From positions 80,128-144,127 of the forward strand of contig CAWDBS010000005.1 in NCBI GenBank assembly GCA_963800415.1: a stretch of DNA of 64,000 nt, given 5' to 3'. The stretch is from Palsa-504 sp963800415 (GTDB lineage: Bacteria > Actinomycetota > Actinomycetes > Streptosporangiales > Streptosporangiaceae). Made by a program: the position numbers and the translations under genes. A model generated the notes under the pieces. It was given only the letters and a program-made list of their open reading frames with translations, ran no database searches and was not told where the DNA came from. Below, piece after piece: positions 56,348-64,000 of this stretch; position 1 is the first letter of the stretch, and the number at the start of each line of letters is the position of its first letter.

Positions 56348-56355
56348 CCGCAGCC
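56348..56355 (+). repeat. Target-site duplication, right side of the IS66 element
   Basis: CCGCAGCC follows the right terminus (CTTAC) directly and matches 51715-51722. Confidence 0.9.
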
Positions 56356-56470
56356 AGCTCACAGCTAGGTCGTCGGTCTTGACGACGTAATTGCCCAATT
56401 TAGGGGGAACGTTCCAGTATGGGATGTACGGGGTGTATCGGGCACCCGGATTTCTGCTCGCCGACTTCGA

Positions 56471-56842
56471 TTGACCTGCGTATTCAGCGTGCGGCATCGC
56501 GATGACGCGGCCGGCATCGCGTGTTCGATGTTCGGCGCCGCTATCGCAGCTACCGCCGTGACCGCTGCTCCAGCGTCGGCTGCTACCGTTTACACAGTCG
56601 ACAACACCAGCCCGGCCTGCTCGGGCACGACATCGCAGCCATTCTGCATGCTGACCCAGGCGGCCAAGGCGGCTACCCAGTCTGGGGACCCGGTTCAGGT
56701 CAGGGCCGGAACGTACACCGGATCCGGCATCAGCCCGGCCGCGGGCGTGACGTTTGCCGCCAATGCCGGCGTGACTATCAGCGGCGGGACGAAGGCCTTC
56801 TCGATCTCCAAGAACAACGTCACCGTTTCCGGCTTCAGGCTA
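56471..56842 (+). pseudogene. Truncated second beta-helix surface protein
   Basis: The frame encodes the end of a signal peptide (FGAAIAATAVTAAPASAA), then VYTVDNTSPACSGTTSQPFC, VQVRAGTYTGSG, ITFAANAG-like VTFAANAGVTISGGTKAFSI and NNVTVSGFR. This parallels the N-terminus of the complete beta-helix protein at 47,415. The homology stops near 56,842, where the ISKra4-type sequence starts, so only the first roughly 110 residues remain. The start codon is not clear. It shows that two paralogous surface genes once stood here. Confidence 0.75.
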
Positions 56843-56853
56843 GGAGGGCGGAC

Positions 56854-57156
56854 GTGGCTGACTTTTCCGGGCGTGACCTGGCGTGGCTGGAGCGCCGGCG
56901 CGCCGAGCTGTTCGCCCTGATCTCCCAGGTCGGGGACTTCCGGCGGGGCGCGCTGAACGTGGTGTGGCGCAAGTGCGGCAAACCGAACTGCGCCTGCGCG
57001 CAGCCCGGGCACCGTGGTCACGGGCCGCAGTACAACCTGACCCGGCGCATCGGCGGCAAGACCGTGAACGTGCACCTGAAACACGGGCCGGAGCTGGAGA
57101 AGACCGAGCGGGAGGTCGCCGAGCACCGGCGGTTCGCCGATCTGGTGGAGAGGTGA
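56854..57156 (+). CDS. ISKra4-associated small protein (DUF6788-like)
   Basis: A 100-residue basic protein. GTG 56854 is preceded by AGGAGGG. ADFSGRDLAWLERRRAELFA leads into VWRKCGKPNCACAQPGHRGHGPQYNLTRRI, a Cys-containing module (CGKPNCAC) typical of the small gene found before ISKra4-family transposases. Its stop overlaps the next GTG (GTGA). It probably assists transposition; the role is not known. Confidence 0.75.
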   Translation: MADFSGRDLAWLERRRAELFALISQVGDFRRGALNVVWRKCGKPNCACAQPGHRGHGPQYNLTRRIGGKTVNVHLKHGPELEKTEREVAEHRRFADLVER

Positions 57157-58120
57157 CGGCGGTCAGCGAGGCGATCTGCACGGCCCGGCCGGCTCCGGCC
57201 GACGCGGCGCCCCCTCCGGCGGAAGGGCAAAGGGGGGCTCGCGGAGGACCTCGAGGAGATCGCCGCCGCCGAGATAACCGGGCTGGCCGGGCTCGCCGCG
57301 GGCATGCTGGGCTCGGGCCCAGACGCTTGGCGTGCTGGAGCAGGCGATGCGCGCCGCGCTCGCCTCAGCCGGCGCCCGGCTGCTTCAGGCCGTGCTGGCC
57401 GGCGAGGACGGATACGCCGGTCCGCATGCCGGCTGCGGGAACGGCCACCAGGCCGTCTAGCGGGCTGCCAGGACAAGACCGTCACCACCGTGCCCGGCCC
57501 GGTGCGGCTTACGCGTGCGTGGTATCACTGCGGGCAGTGCGATCACGGGTTCGCTCCCCGCGACCAGCAGCTCGGCGTGGCGGGCGCGTCACTGTCGCCG
57601 GGCCTGGCCGAGATGACCGCCCTGGCCGGCGCCGAGGTCTCCTTCGGCCGCGCCGTCGGCCCGCTGTCCGCCCTGGCCGGGATCACCATCAGCGCACGGA
57701 CGATCGAGCGGTTCGCCGAGGCCTCCGGCGCCGCCGCGCGGTCCGCCGCAGCAGCTGAGGCCGCCGCGATCCGCGCCCGCGCCATCGTCCCGCTGCTCCC
57801 GGCTGAGCCCGTCCCCGACATGCTGTATGCCGAGGCCGACGGCACCGGCATGCCGGTCCGCGCCAGCGAGACCGAGGGCCGCCAGGGCAAAGCCGACGAC
57901 GGCAAGGCAGGCACCCGCGAGGTCAAGCTCGCCCGGCTGTTCACCGTGTCCCGCCTGGATGACGACGGCAGGCCCGTGATGGACCCCGGCTCCTCCACCT
58001 ACGTGGCCACCTTCGGCGGCAAGGACGCCCTCGCGGGACTCGTCGAAGCCGAGTACCTGCGCCGCGGCGGCGACCACCACAGGCAGGTCGTCGCCCTCGG
58101 CGACGGCGCCGCCTGGATCT
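57153..58120 (+). pseudogene. ISKra4-family transposase, frameshifted and truncated
   Basis: Starts at GTG 57153. At least three indels break it: an extra G in the run at about 57,230, another shift near 57,325, and one at about 57,460 after a premature TAG. The protein can be followed across frames: EDLEEIAAAEITGLAGLAAG, MRAALASAGARLLQAVLAGE, CQDKTVTTVPGPVRLTRAWY, then HCGQCDHGFAPRDQQLGVAG and the DDE-type domain with LYAEADGTGMPVRA and KLARLFTVSRLDDDG. It ends at GDGAAWI near 58,120, where a palindrome begins, so the catalytic domain is incomplete. Confidence 0.82.
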
Positions 58121-58147
58121 GCTATCCCGACGTCGGGATAGCAGATC
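58116..58147. repeat. 32-nt perfect palindrome at the transposase breakpoint
   Basis: Positions 58116-58147 are perfectly self-complementary around the centre GACGTC; the arms begin GATCTGCTATCCC. The ISKra4 homology ends at its left edge, and a truncated tyrosine recombinase starts 160 bases later. Confidence 0.9.
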
Positions 58148-58256
58148 TTATTCCGGTGCCGCGGTTATCCCGGTGACGCATCTGGTCACGCTGCGCACGA
58201 TGCCTGATCGCGCCAAGCATGGCGGGATAGTTTCAGCTGTCACGGCCCTGTAGCCG

Positions 58257-58299
58257 GCCTTCCGTGAGGCGATCCTGACGATGACCAATCACGGAAGGC
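58257..58299. promoter_or_regulatory. Inverted repeat just upstream of the integrase-like gene
   Basis: GCCTTCCGTGA (58257-58267) and TCACGGAAGGC (58289-58299) are perfect 11-bp inverted copies separated by 21 bases; the recombinase ATG is 9 bases downstream. It could be a recombinase binding site or an operator. Confidence 0.5.
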
Positions 58300-58307
58300 G
58301 GGCAGAT

Positions 58308-59294
58308 ATGCACAGTAAGTCGCGAGTTCGGTGGTCCGGGCCGCTGGAGCCGTTCGCGGCCGGGCTCGACGCGGAACTGGCCCGGCTGGGCTATACCCCG
58401 GCGGGGACCAGGCGCAAGCTTGAGGCTGCCGCGCACCTGAGCTGCTGGCTCGCCGAACACGGCATGACCACGGACGACATCAGGGACGAGACGATCACCG
58501 AGTTCGCGGCGGCACGGCGGGCAGGCGGATACTCCAGCCAGCTGACCGGGCAGTCGCTGGCCTGGATGCTCGGCTACCTGCGCGGGCTCGGCGCCGTCCG
58601 CCCGGCGCCGGTCCCAGGGCCGGCGGCGGGCACAGGGCACCTGCTCGACCGGTTCGGGACATTCCTGGCGGACGAGCGCGGGCTGGCGGGCAAGACGCGC
58701 CGCGCTCACCTGGACTCGGCGCGCCGGTTCCTGGCGGCAGCCGTGCCGGACAGCGAGAGCGGCCCGCTGCTGAGCGCCCTCACGGCCTCGGACGTCACCG
58801 CCTTCCTGGCCGGCATGGCCCGCGTCCAGGCCCCGGGTACCACGCAGAACACCGCGAGCATGCGGCGGACGTTCCTGAACTGGCTGTATTCCGAAGGGCT
58901 GACCGCGGCCCCGCTCGCCGGGACGGTTCCGGGAGCGTACCGCAGGAGGCGGATCCGGATGCCCGCGCTCGTGACCGGAGCGGAAGCCGCCGCGCTGCTG
59001 GCCGCCTGCGACCGCGCGACCGCCCAGGGGCTGCGCGACTACGCGATCGTGCTGATCCTGACGCGGATGGGGCTGCGGGCCCGCGAGATCGCCGCGCTGA
59101 CGCTCGAGGACGTGGACTGGCGCTCGGGGATCGTGGAGATCAGCGGGAAAGGCGGCCGCCGCGACCAGCTTCCCCTTCCCCGCGACGTCGCCGGGGCGGT
59201 CATCGCCTACCTGCGGGACGGGCGGACGGCAGCCGCGCTTGACCGTGCGCTGTTCGTCCGCAGCGTCGCGCCGCACTGTGTTGCCCGGCGCTGA
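58308..59294 (+). pseudogene. Tyrosine recombinase, C-terminally truncated
   Basis: Phage-integrase-family protein. ATG 58308 has GGAAGG upstream. The core-binding domain is complete (HLLDRFGTFLADERGLAGKT, SMRRTFLNWLYSEGL), and the catalytic domain starts with LILTRMGLRAREIAALTLED, which carries the first catalytic Arg, and GKGGRRDQLPLP, the Lys strand. It then ends at ALFVRSVAPHCVARR, before the HxxR and Tyr motifs, so it cannot recombine DNA. The downstream sequence does not contain the missing part. Related to actinobacterial integrases often found with transposase clusters. Confidence 0.85.
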
Positions 59295-59341
59295 AGATGC
59301 CGATGAGCCAGGCGTTGTGAATGCCGATGGTGCGGGGTGAG

Positions 59342-59374
59342 AAAACCCCGCCGGGTGTTGTCCGGCGGGGTTTT
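59342..59374. terminator. Intrinsic terminator, 13-bp perfect stem
   Basis: AAAACCCCGCCGG - GTGTTGT - CCGGCGGGGTTTT: a G/C-rich stem flanked by A4 and T4, so it can end transcription from either side. It separates the truncated recombinase from the minus-strand ATPase remnant. Confidence 0.85.
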
Positions 59375-59417
59375 CGTCGGCGGGGTGCCGGTCGTTGTCG
59401 GCATGGTGCCGGTGGTG

Positions 59418-59750
59418 TCAGTCGATGACCTCGGTGACCGCGGAGCGGGCGGCTGGTTCGTCGACGAGGTTCTTGCTGGTGGCGAATGCGGCGACCAGGG
59501 ATTGCAGGGCGAGGTTGTTTACCGCGCGGGGGTAGCCGCGGGCGGTGGTGTGGATCAGGTTCAGCGCGTCCTCGGTGAACAGCTGGTCGGCGCGGCCGGC
59601 GAGTTTGAGGTGGTGGGCGACGTAGCTGCTGGTCTCGGCCGCGGTCATGCCGGGCATGGTGTAGCGCAGCGCGGTCCGCTGCTCCAGGGTTATCTTGAGC
59701 TTTCGCGTCAGCCGGAGCTGTGACCTGCGGCGTCCCGTCGTGGACAGTGT
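59418..59750 (-). pseudogene. C-terminal remnant of a TniB/ExeA-type transposition ATPase
   Basis: The last roughly 100 residues of an AAA ATPase that accompanies some transposases: LKITLEQRTALRYTMPGMTA, ETSSYVAHHLKLAGRADQLF, IHTTARGYPRAVNNLALQSL and VDEPAARSAVTEVID. No P-loop part is present; homology starts abruptly near 59,750. It is a decayed fragment of another mobile element. Confidence 0.75.
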
Positions 59751-59785
59751 CGCCGACGGACGCTCACGGCCTGATTCTGGTTGTT

Positions 59786-60187
59786 TCAGCCTCCTTGATC
59801 GTTACCTGATCGGGTCCGGGCTGACCGCTGGTCGCCGAGAGCGCGGGCGAGCTGGCGGCGGAGCCGGGCGTTGTCGTCGGCGAGCTGCTTGTTGCGGTCG
59901 AGGGCAGAGGCGAGCCTGGCGCGCAGTGACGCATCGGTGGCCCGCTGCCCGGCGGGGATGGCGCCGGCGGAGCCGGCGCCATCCGTCTCTTGCCGGAGCC
60001 TGCGGATCTGGCCGCTGATGTCGGGCTGGGTATAGAGCCACGACCGGGAGATTCTCGCGGCCTGGGCGACGCCGGCGAATGTCACGGGAGTCCCGGCCCG
60101 GTCGAGCTCGCGCAGCGCTTGGACGGCTTTCGCCCGGGTCAGCTCGTGCCGCCGGGCGGCGGCCTCGGAGAGCGGGTCAGGGCGCAC
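59786..60187 (-). CDS. Tn554 TnpC-like small protein (DUF6262-like)
   Basis: A 133-residue, mostly helical protein. A helix-turn-helix-like part (VTFAGVAQAARISRSWLYTQ) is followed by a coiled coil (LASALDRNKQLADDNARLRR). Such proteins accompany the two large tyrosine recombinases of Tn554-type transposons, where TnpC sets orientation and efficiency. GTG 60187 overlaps the preceding recombinase gene by 11 bases, so they are translationally coupled. Confidence 0.8.
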   Translation of the reverse strand: MRPDPLSEAAARRHELTRAKAVQALRELDRAGTPVTFAGVAQAARISRSWLYTQPDISGQIRRLRQETDGAGSAGAIPAGQRATDASLRARLASALDRNKQLADDNARLRRQLARALGDQRSARTRSGNDQGG

Positions 60188-62441
60188 CGGCGGCTGCCTC
60201 CTTCCCTTCTCCGCCGTCGGCCTCGAGGGCGGCGATGATGCCGTCGAGGTTGGCGGCGACCTGCTTGTTCATCTCGGCGAGGCGGGCGTGGCCGTTCGCC
60301 TCAGCGGCGCTGATGATCTGCAGAGTCTGCTGGCGCTGGGCATGATGCTGCGGGAGGAACCCGGCGGTAGTCAGGAACATCGGGCAAGTCAAACAACTGT
60401 TCGCATGCGGGCAGGTTTTCACTGCCGGCAGCTGGCAATAGCCGTTCGGGAGCGCCTGGGTGGCCCGGGACAGCTGCTGTTTCGCCCAGGCGGCCTCGGC
60501 GAGGGGCCCGGCAGGGTCGAGGCTGACGGTCTCGCCGCAGGCGTTGACCTTGCGGGCGGCTTCCCAGTGCCGGCGGACGGTGGTGTCGGTCAGCCGGGCG
60601 TAATGCGCCGTCATTTCCGGTGTCTCGTGGTCGAGGATCTTCTGGACGACATGCTGGGGAACGTCACGGTTGATGAGGGTCGTTCCCAGCGAGTGGCGGA
60701 ACTGGTGCGGGGTGAGCCCGATCGGGGAGCCGTCCTGGCCGCGGATGTCGCAGGACGCCAGCCAGCGGCGGAGCCCCCCGCGGTAGGCGTCGCCGTTCGC
60801 CGGCACCGTGCCGGCGATGTTCTTCGTGGGCCGGGGGAACAGGACCGGCGTCCCGCCGGGCCACCGGGCGGCGTTCCGCTGACGCTGCCGCCCTATCCCG
60901 GCGACGATTTCGTCATCGACGGGGACGAGTGCCTCGCGTTTCATCTTGTGGTTGTAGTAGCGCAGGTAGGGCTGCCCGCCGTCGTCGGCCACGATGCAGT
61001 CCGACGGCAGCGTGCACGCGTCCCCGACGCGCAGCCCGCACCGGATCAGGATGAGCGTGATCAGCCGGCGGCCGGGATCCTTCCACCGGTCGAGGTTCGC
61101 GGGGTCCTCGATCTGGGCCATGACATGCTCGGCGAGCGCCCGGGGCAGCCGTTCCCCGCGCTTGGGATAGTCCTCGGGGAAGATCATCGCGCCAGCTGGC
61201 AGGGCGGGTTCCCATTCGCGCTGGCGGACGGCGGTGAGGAAGCCGTTGAGGTTCTCGATGTGCTCCCTTTGCAGCTTCCTGCCGCCGAACTCGGCATGCA
61301 GTGCGGCGAGGTAGCGTTCGAGCAGCGGCCGGGTGACCGCCTCGATGCCGGCGTTCTCGTCCTGGCCGGCCAGCCAGGTCCCGAAGTGGGCCAGGACCCG
61401 GGCGCCGCGGGCGGGCGAGCCGGGGCTCAGCCCGGCAGCCAGCCGGTGCCGGCACCAGCGCTTGGCCAGGTCCTTCAGCCACGGCTGCGGGATGCCGCCG
61501 AAGCGGACGTTCGCGATCGGGTCGCTGACGCCGAGGTTGCGCAGCCGCCAGGTGTCGCGGGGGTATTCCACGTCCCAGCCGCGGCCGAAGGCCAGGTCCT
61601 CGGCCTGCCGGCGGGCATAGATGATCAGCGACCGGGGGGTGGTCGCGGACACGCCCGGCTGGCCGGGCGGCGGCTTGTGCTGCCGCCACCGGTCCTCGCC
61701 CCAGTCCAGCAGGGACGTGACCCCGGCTCCGGCGGTGAAGCTGACGGCCCGCTGGGCCTCGCCCGTGTCCACTTTCTGCCGTCCGGCGTCGCTGCGGGCC
61801 TGGAACGCGTACTGCCATTCCAGCCGCAGCTGCGGGGACAGTGCCCGCAGGCTGATGCGGTCGCGGCCGAGTTTCGCCTCGTCGCCGAACCCGGCGGCGA
61901 ACCCGGCGGGGTCCGGGCGGCCGTGCAGCGACCAGGCGGACGCGTGGGCGTGGCAGAACACGCCACCGGGCCGGGCCCACAGTCCGCAGGCGGGAACCAG
62001 GCAGGTGTCCATGGGATCCGGCGGGGTCACGGGCGGCCCGGCCGCGACCCAGGCGCTGATATCCGGCCGGCCGGCGCGCAGGTAGCGCTTGTAGTGCCCC
62101 TCGCAGAAGTCCAGCGCCTGGCCTGCGTACTCGCATCCGGGAACCCGGCAGGCCGCCGGCGTTGACCGCGGCCGCCATTCGGGATCGGCCGTGGCGACGA
62201 ACTCTTCGAAGTCCGGTTTCCGGACGAGCCACTGCTGGTAGTGCCATCGGCAGATGCCCCGGTGCAGGCCCGGCCGCTCGCAGCCGTCCACCAGGCACGG
62301 CGGGCCGCCGAAGACCGGGTCCCTCGGGTCGAACCCGAGGACATCGCCGCGGAACCCCGGCCGGACCGCGGCCATCAGCGCGGCGAGCAGCCCGGGATAG
62401 GAGGCCGGCCGGCGGGCCTCTTGCCCGTCAGGGCCGCTCAC
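60177..62441 (-). CDS. Tn554 TnpB-like tyrosine recombinase (754 residues)
   Basis: Large recombinase of a Tn554-type element. The N-terminus has three CxxxC...C-H modules (CLVDGCERPGLHRGICRWHY; CRVPGCEYAGQALDFCEGHY; CLVPACGLWARPGGVFCHAH), probably zinc-binding. The catalytic domain has RCGLRVGDACTLPSDCI (first Arg), LTPHQFRHSLGTTLINR (HxxR) and HETPEMTAHYARLTD with the nucleophilic Tyr. A C-terminal Cys cluster follows (TCPHANSCLTCPMFL). All catalytic residues appear present, so it should be active. The ATG overlaps the upstream small gene's stop (ATGA). Confidence 0.92.
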   Translation of the reverse strand: MSGPDGQEARRPASYPGLLAALMAAVRPGFRGDVLGFDPRDPVFGGPPCLVDGCERPGLHRGICRWHYQQWLVRKPDFEEFVATADPEWRPRSTPAACRVPGCEYAGQALDFCEGHYKRYLRAGRPDISAWVAAGPPVTPPDPMDTCLVPACGLWARPGGVFCHAHASAWSLHGRPDPAGFAAGFGDEAKLGRDRISLRALSPQLRLEWQYAFQARSDAGRQKVDTGEAQRAVSFTAGAGVTSLLDWGEDRWRQHKPPPGQPGVSATTPRSLIIYARRQAEDLAFGRGWDVEYPRDTWRLRNLGVSDPIANVRFGGIPQPWLKDLAKRWCRHRLAAGLSPGSPARGARVLAHFGTWLAGQDENAGIEAVTRPLLERYLAALHAEFGGRKLQREHIENLNGFLTAVRQREWEPALPAGAMIFPEDYPKRGERLPRALAEHVMAQIEDPANLDRWKDPGRRLITLILIRCGLRVGDACTLPSDCIVADDGGQPYLRYYNHKMKREALVPVDDEIVAGIGRQRQRNAARWPGGTPVLFPRPTKNIAGTVPANGDAYRGGLRRWLASCDIRGQDGSPIGLTPHQFRHSLGTTLINRDVPQHVVQKILDHETPEMTAHYARLTDTTVRRHWEAARKVNACGETVSLDPAGPLAEAAWAKQQLSRATQALPNGYCQLPAVKTCPHANSCLTCPMFLTTAGFLPQHHAQRQQTLQIISAAEANGHARLAEMNKQVAANLDGIIAALEADGGEGKEAAAGAP

Positions 62442-62773
62442 CAGCGGTCCTCATCGTCATCGAACACGGTCGCGGTAACGCTGACCGCGACGCCGCCGCG
62501 GACACCGCGGGCGCGGAGGTAAACAGGCGTCCCGGTTCTGGCCGGGATCTCGGTGACCTCGTCCAGGCCCAGTGCCTGCCGCCATTGCCCGAACAGCCCT
62601 CGCCTGCCCGCAGCGGGAGCAAGCACCTGACCGGACAGGGCACCGCCGGACGCGGTCAGGGTCCACGCGATCACCGGAATGTCCGGGTGCGCGTCCAGGA
62701 TGGCGGCCAGCTCGGCGGCGGCCCGCTGCTGCCAGCGGGACCGGTCGGCCTGCGTGATCCAGCCGCCGGTCAC
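62438..62773 (-). CDS. Small uncharacterised protein inside the Tn554-like operon
   Basis: A 111-residue protein encoded between the two recombinase genes, overlapping both by four bases (GTGA upstream, ATGA downstream). It begins VTGGWITQADRSRWQQRAAA and contains IPVIAWTLTASGGALSGQVL and GTPVYLRARGVRGGVAVSVT, a likely small alpha/beta fold, ending in an acidic DDDEDRW tail. No family is recognised. Classical Tn554 has only three transposition genes, so this is an addition. Confidence 0.8.
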   Translation of the reverse strand: MTGGWITQADRSRWQQRAAAELAAILDAHPDIPVIAWTLTASGGALSGQVLAPAAGRRGLFGQWRQALGLDEVTEIPARTGTPVYLRARGVRGGVAVSVTATVFDDDEDRW

Positions 62774-63870
62774 CAGGTCACCTCCCGGCCGGTCAGCCAG
62801 CCGGCCTTCTCCAGCGCCGCCCGCGCGTCCTCGGCCGTTAGATGCCCGTATGTCGCGGATGTCGTGGTCACCGATGAGTGGCCGAGGAGCTTGGAGACGA
62901 CCTCGACGGACACGCCGTCGCGCAGCCACCTGGTCGCCGCCGAGTGCCTGAACCAGTGGGGATCGAACTCGATTCCGGTCCTGGCCCGGAGCCGGAGAAC
63001 GAGGTCATAGGCCGCCTGATACGACCACGCCTGCCCTTTCGGCTCAGCCCAGATATTGATGAACACGTAGTCGCTCAGCGCAGAGCCGTATTCTTCGTGC
63101 AGGTAGTCGGCATATAGCCGGATCAGCTCCGGGGCGACGGGCACCGTCCGGCCGCCGGACTTGGCCCTCGCCCCGTTCGCGTTCTCCCGCGCCACGATGG
63201 TGATCTCGCACTCGGCGGCGGCGATGTCCTCATGACGGAGGCCGAGTACTTCGCCAGCCCGGCAGCCGGTCTCGTGCATCAAGGCGAAGAAGAAGCGGTC
63301 CCGCAGCCGGGTGCAGGCATCGAGAACCGCCTGCGTCTCGGCGACGGTCAGGATCCGCGGCAGCTTCTTCGGGACCTTGAGCGAGATGGCCCTGCCGCGA
63401 TACGGCCTGTCCTTGCTGACGTGGTGCAGGAACGGCTTCCAGCCGCCCCGCCCGCCGGTCCGCCACGCAGCCAGCAGGTCGCCGACCCCCGCTCCGTTCC
63501 GGGCCTGGTGGGCATAGAACGCGCTGACGGCCGCGAGCTTGCGGTTCACCGTCGCGGCACTGACCTCGGCCGTCACGGACGGCAGCACCGCGACCTCGCC
63601 CGACCGGCCTGCAGGGGGAAGCTGCAGCCAGGCGACGAACTCGCCGATGTCCTCCAGCCGGGCCTCGCGCCAGTCCAGGGAACGGAAGCTGATGAACTCC
63701 CAGTAGTTCTTCAGATCGTGGGCATAGGCCTTGACCGTGTTAGGCGACCGGCCGATATCGGTGAGATAAGCCAGGAACCGGTCGACCGGGACGACCGGCA
63801 CGTCGTCGTCCCCCAGCACCGTCCACGATCGGATCCCCGAACCAGGGACCGCCACCGGATGCACGAGCAT
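62770..63870 (-). CDS. Tn554 TnpA-like tyrosine recombinase
   Basis: First gene of the element, 366 residues from ATG 63870, which has AAGGAGGA five bases upstream; the in-frame TTG at 63900 is therefore not needed. The SAM-like domain (FLAYLTDIGRSPNTVKAYAH) is followed by the catalytic residues: HETGCRAGEVLGLRHEDI (Arg), FDPHWFRHSAATRWL (HxxR), and LGHSSVTTTSATYGHLT with the nucleophilic Tyr. It appears complete. The stop overlaps the next gene by four bases. Confidence 0.92.
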   Translation of the reverse strand: MLVHPVAVPGSGIRSWTVLGDDDVPVVPVDRFLAYLTDIGRSPNTVKAYAHDLKNYWEFISFRSLDWREARLEDIGEFVAWLQLPPAGRSGEVAVLPSVTAEVSAATVNRKLAAVSAFYAHQARNGAGVGDLLAAWRTGGRGGWKPFLHHVSKDRPYRGRAISLKVPKKLPRILTVAETQAVLDACTRLRDRFFFALMHETGCRAGEVLGLRHEDIAAAECEITIVARENANGARAKSGGRTVPVAPELIRLYADYLHEEYGSALSDYVFINIWAEPKGQAWSYQAAYDLVLRLRARTGIEFDPHWFRHSAATRWLRDGVSVEVVSKLLGHSSVTTTSATYGHLTAEDARAALEKAGWLTGREVTW

Positions 63871-64000
63871 CGTCTCCTCCTTGAACTGCGTCATGGACAA
63901 GGCAGGAGATAACCACGGATCAACCGCTATCCGGGCCTGTGAGATCGCCCGTGATGGACGTTAAAGACACTTCGGTTGAGGCTGGAGATAACGAGCGCGG

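Larger units (their letters stand above)
59786..63870 (-). mobile_element. Tn554-like tyrosine-recombinase transposon module
   Basis: Four overlapping minus-strand genes, tnpA-like, a small protein, tnpB-like and tnpC-like, form a complete transposition operon. Tn554-type elements have no terminal inverted repeats and insert at specific sites, so the borders cannot be set from this window. No cargo is visible; it may lie beyond position 64,000. The 130 bases after 63,870 hold no recognised feature apart from presumed promoter sequence. Confidence 0.8.

Noticed and set aside
59418..59750. ATPase remnant as part of the Tn554-like operon
   Set aside because: It is only a C-terminal fragment, lies beyond the tnpC-like gene, and belongs to a different transposition system.

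Overview
This is a very GC-rich actinobacterial segment. The gene content is typical of Streptomyces/Streptosporangiales-type actinomycetes: BldC, Rex followed by hemACDB, a Nur-type Fur protein, MurT/GatD, ribosomal protein bS22, DUF4229, and leaderless start signals. The genus cannot be fixed from the sequence. Many core genes (hemA, hemL, resB, mfd, mazG and others) are broken by single small indels that leave both halves well conserved, so an indel-prone assembly is the most economical reading. Some lesions, such as the 41-nt and 52-nt duplications, may be real.

Layout. 0-2 kb: an orphan, frameshifted PstS-like lipoprotein and an IS256 transposase remnant. 1.9-6.2 kb: the phosphate operon pstS-pstC-pstA-pstB on the minus strand, with an 11-nt-period PHO-box-like array upstream. 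6.2-13.3 kb: a GntR/HutC-type regulator, a two-gene membrane module related to VirD4/TraG coupling proteins but without a P-loop, then murT-gatD (lipid II amidation). 13.4-21.4 kb: DsrE-like protein, nitrobindin, nur, ygfZ, proline dehydrogenase, proC, an acuC remnant, an excisionase-type HTH protein, bS22, a membrane-ABM fusion and a glutaredoxin. 21.4-33.8 kb: a Rex operator, then rex-hemA-hemC-cobA/hemD-hemB, a Prim-Pol-like protein, hemL, a phosphatase, and tlpA-resB-ccsB; together this is a redox-controlled heme and cytochrome c block. 33.8-45.2 kb: an HExxH metalloprotease, bldC, a threonine-dehydratase-like enzyme, an ATP sulfurylase/APS kinase fusion, mfd, a SurA-like lipoprotein and mazG.

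From about 45.3 kb the window becomes accessory. It holds a secreted Fn3 protein, a degenerate tRNA-Val, a secreted beta-helix protein with eight 273-bp PKD repeats (seven nearly identical), and a nest of mobile elements. An IS66-family element (51,723-56,347, 8-bp target duplication) is split by a 2.7-kb IS982-like element (52,087-54,796) with long terminal inverted repeats. Between these ends lie a transposase and a complete serine hydroxymethyltransferase gene, glyA, preceded by a clear ZTP riboswitch. Then come a truncated second beta-helix gene, a decayed ISKra4 element, a truncated tyrosine recombinase next to a 32-nt perfect palindrome, and a Tn554-like operon of two tyrosine recombinases plus two small proteins that runs to the window end.

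The most notable discovery candidate is the transposable unit carrying riboswitch-controlled glyA. Others are the extra small gene inside the Tn554-like operon, the P-loop-less coupling-protein pair, and the PKD repeat array with a poly-G frameshift at its first junction.
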